The notes below the pieces were generated by a model. That model did no database searches and was not told the DNA's origin. It worked only from the letters and a program-made list of their open reading frames with translations. Source: Spirochaetales bacterium (GTDB lineage: Bacteria; Spirochaetota; Spirochaetia; DSM-2461). Taken from it: a stretch of 7,333 nucleotides of DNA. The translations under genes and the position numbers were made by a program. The stretch spans positions 1-7,333 of the forward strand of contig PDRU01000085.1 of the NCBI GenBank assembly GCA_002748225.1, written 5' to 3'. Of the stretch, positions 6,528-7,333 are shown piece after piece. The first letter of the stretch is position 1; each line of letters begins with the position of its first letter.

Positions 6528-7333
6528 GTGTTAAACTGCAGGGTAAAAACAATTAATAAATATCTTTTATTTTTATTCATAAGCTGTTTATTAATTTCCT
6601 GCGGTTTGCCGGAATATAAGGAACTGCCGGCGCCTTCCAGGCAAGATCAGCCGGACCCGACAAGCATCGGTTTTCAAACTCCTTCCAATGTAAGCAGCAT
6701 TACCGGGTACGTTCTTTATTATAAAATTTACTACAACCAGACTGATTTTGACACTGAAAATGATTCTTCCGCCTTTCAGGAAAGCACCTACAGCGCTTCA
6801 GGAAAGAGCATGCCGGTTGGAAGTACCATTCCGCTGCAGCGCGGATTTGCCCGGGCGGGCATTCTTAACGATTCGGACTTGCGCTCATTTCAAATACCCG
6901 ATGAAAATATTGCAAACCGTTATGTTTATATTGATTTTGACCGTGGACAGCTTAACCGTGCGAGCATGGACGACACAAGCGAACAGCCGGCTGTCATTTT
7001 TGATACATATCCGTCAGGCGCTCTGCTGAGCCAGCGGTTATGCCGGGGAGTAAATGATCCGACAAATACAGCTTCTGACAAGCTGCTCTCCTTTGTTGCG
7101 GACTGGGACTGGAACGATACCAGCCCGGATGACGGATATAACGATGCCGACCTTTACCGCAAAAAAAATTTAACAGCCAGCTACAGTGTTCATGACATTG
7201 TTGAAAGTTTCAAAACAGGAACCGCGCCGCCTGCATCCTGGGCAACCGGAACCAGTGAGCTTATTATTGGATTTGCCGTCTACGCTCAGGGCTTCAGTCC
7301 GTCACCGCTGACAATTATTTACAGTAAGCCTGT
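6528..7333 (+). CDS. Putative lipoprotein, unknown function, 3' partial
   Basis: An open frame runs from after an in-frame TAA at 6483 to the window edge, with no ATG before the signal peptide. Two starts are possible. GTG at 6528 gives a 24-residue signal with the lipid-accepting Cys at residue 25; its AAAAGGG site is 13 bases away. ATT at 6552 gives INKYLLFLFISCLLIS-C with Cys at residue 17, behind CAGGG at a good eight-base distance. The lipobox LISC ends at the TGC at 6600-6602. The mature part opens with a Pro-rich linker, then GYVLYYKIYYNQ (residues 60-71 from GTG), an IPLQRGFARAG segment, and an Asp/Asn-rich acidic stretch with two Trp (192-210). I do not recognise the family. The 38-base gap to the TPR gene and the lack of a terminator suggest the same transcript. 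At least 268 residues are present. Confidence 0.72.
   Translation, partial: MLNCRVKTINKYLLFLFISCLLISCGLPEYKELPAPSRQDQPDPTSIGFQTPSNVSSITGYVLYYKIYYNQTDFDTENDSSAFQESTYSASGKSMPVGSTIPLQRGFARAGILNDSDLRSFQIPDENIANRYVYIDFDRGQLNRASMDDTSEQPAVIFDTYPSGALLSQRLCRGVNDPTNTASDKLLSFVADWDWNDTSPDDGYNDADLYRKKNLTASYSVHDIVESFKTGTAPPASWATGTSELIIGFAVYAQGFSPSPLTIIYSKP

Noticed and set aside
6748..7029. Plus-strand open frame inside the lipoprotein region
   Set aside because: It is in a different frame from the lipoprotein, which stays open across the whole region with a signal peptide and lipobox. Its composition looks like an out-of-frame shadow.

Overview
The window is a densely packed, single-strand (+) chromosomal segment with eight protein genes and almost no intergenic DNA. 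The order is scpA (5' end missing), scpB, an RsuA/RluB-family rRNA pseudouridine synthase gene, cmk, rpsA, a GAF-AAA+-Fis sigma-54 activator gene, a membrane-anchored TPR protein gene, and a lipoprotein gene that runs off the right edge. I see no RNA genes, CRISPR, insertion sequences or convincing terminators. Base composition is moderate (mid-40s % GC by eye) and looks uniform.

The order scpA-scpB-rluB-cmk-rpsA is a conserved bacterial cluster. The sequence style suggests a spirochaete of the Treponema/Spirochaeta type. The pointers are an NSGSFYRAL nucleotide-binding loop and a GRDMTT motif in Cmk, a six-domain S1 with a short acidic tail, and a downstream lipoprotein with a short, Cys-containing signal peptide. 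This assignment is inference and was not checked against a database.

Layout. Positions 1-627 hold the C-terminal ~208 residues of ScpA. Positions 611-1168 hold ScpB and 1155-1907 the pseudouridine synthase. Positions 1891-2547 hold Cmk, starting at GTG. The neighbours in this first block overlap by 14-17 bases, which suggests translational coupling. A 19-base gap with a clear ribosome binding site precedes rpsA (2567-4264). After 18 bases with no Shine-Dalgarno sequence comes the sigma-54 activator (4283-5824). Its TAA stop overlaps the ATG of the TPR protein (5824-6489) by one base. A 38-base gap leads to the lipoprotein (from 6528, or from an ATT at 6552), which continues past 7333.

Functionally, the left part combines chromosome condensation (ScpAB with SMC), ribosome maturation and function (pseudouridine synthase, S1) and pyrimidine nucleotide supply (Cmk). 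The right part is an accessory extension: a ligand-sensing activator of sigma-54 promoters, an envelope TPR protein and an uncharacterised lipoprotein. No new defence or mobile system is evident. The points most worth a second look are the lipoprotein with no ATG start, the placement of a sigma-54 activator behind rpsA, and substitutions in conserved motifs of Cmk and of the activator.
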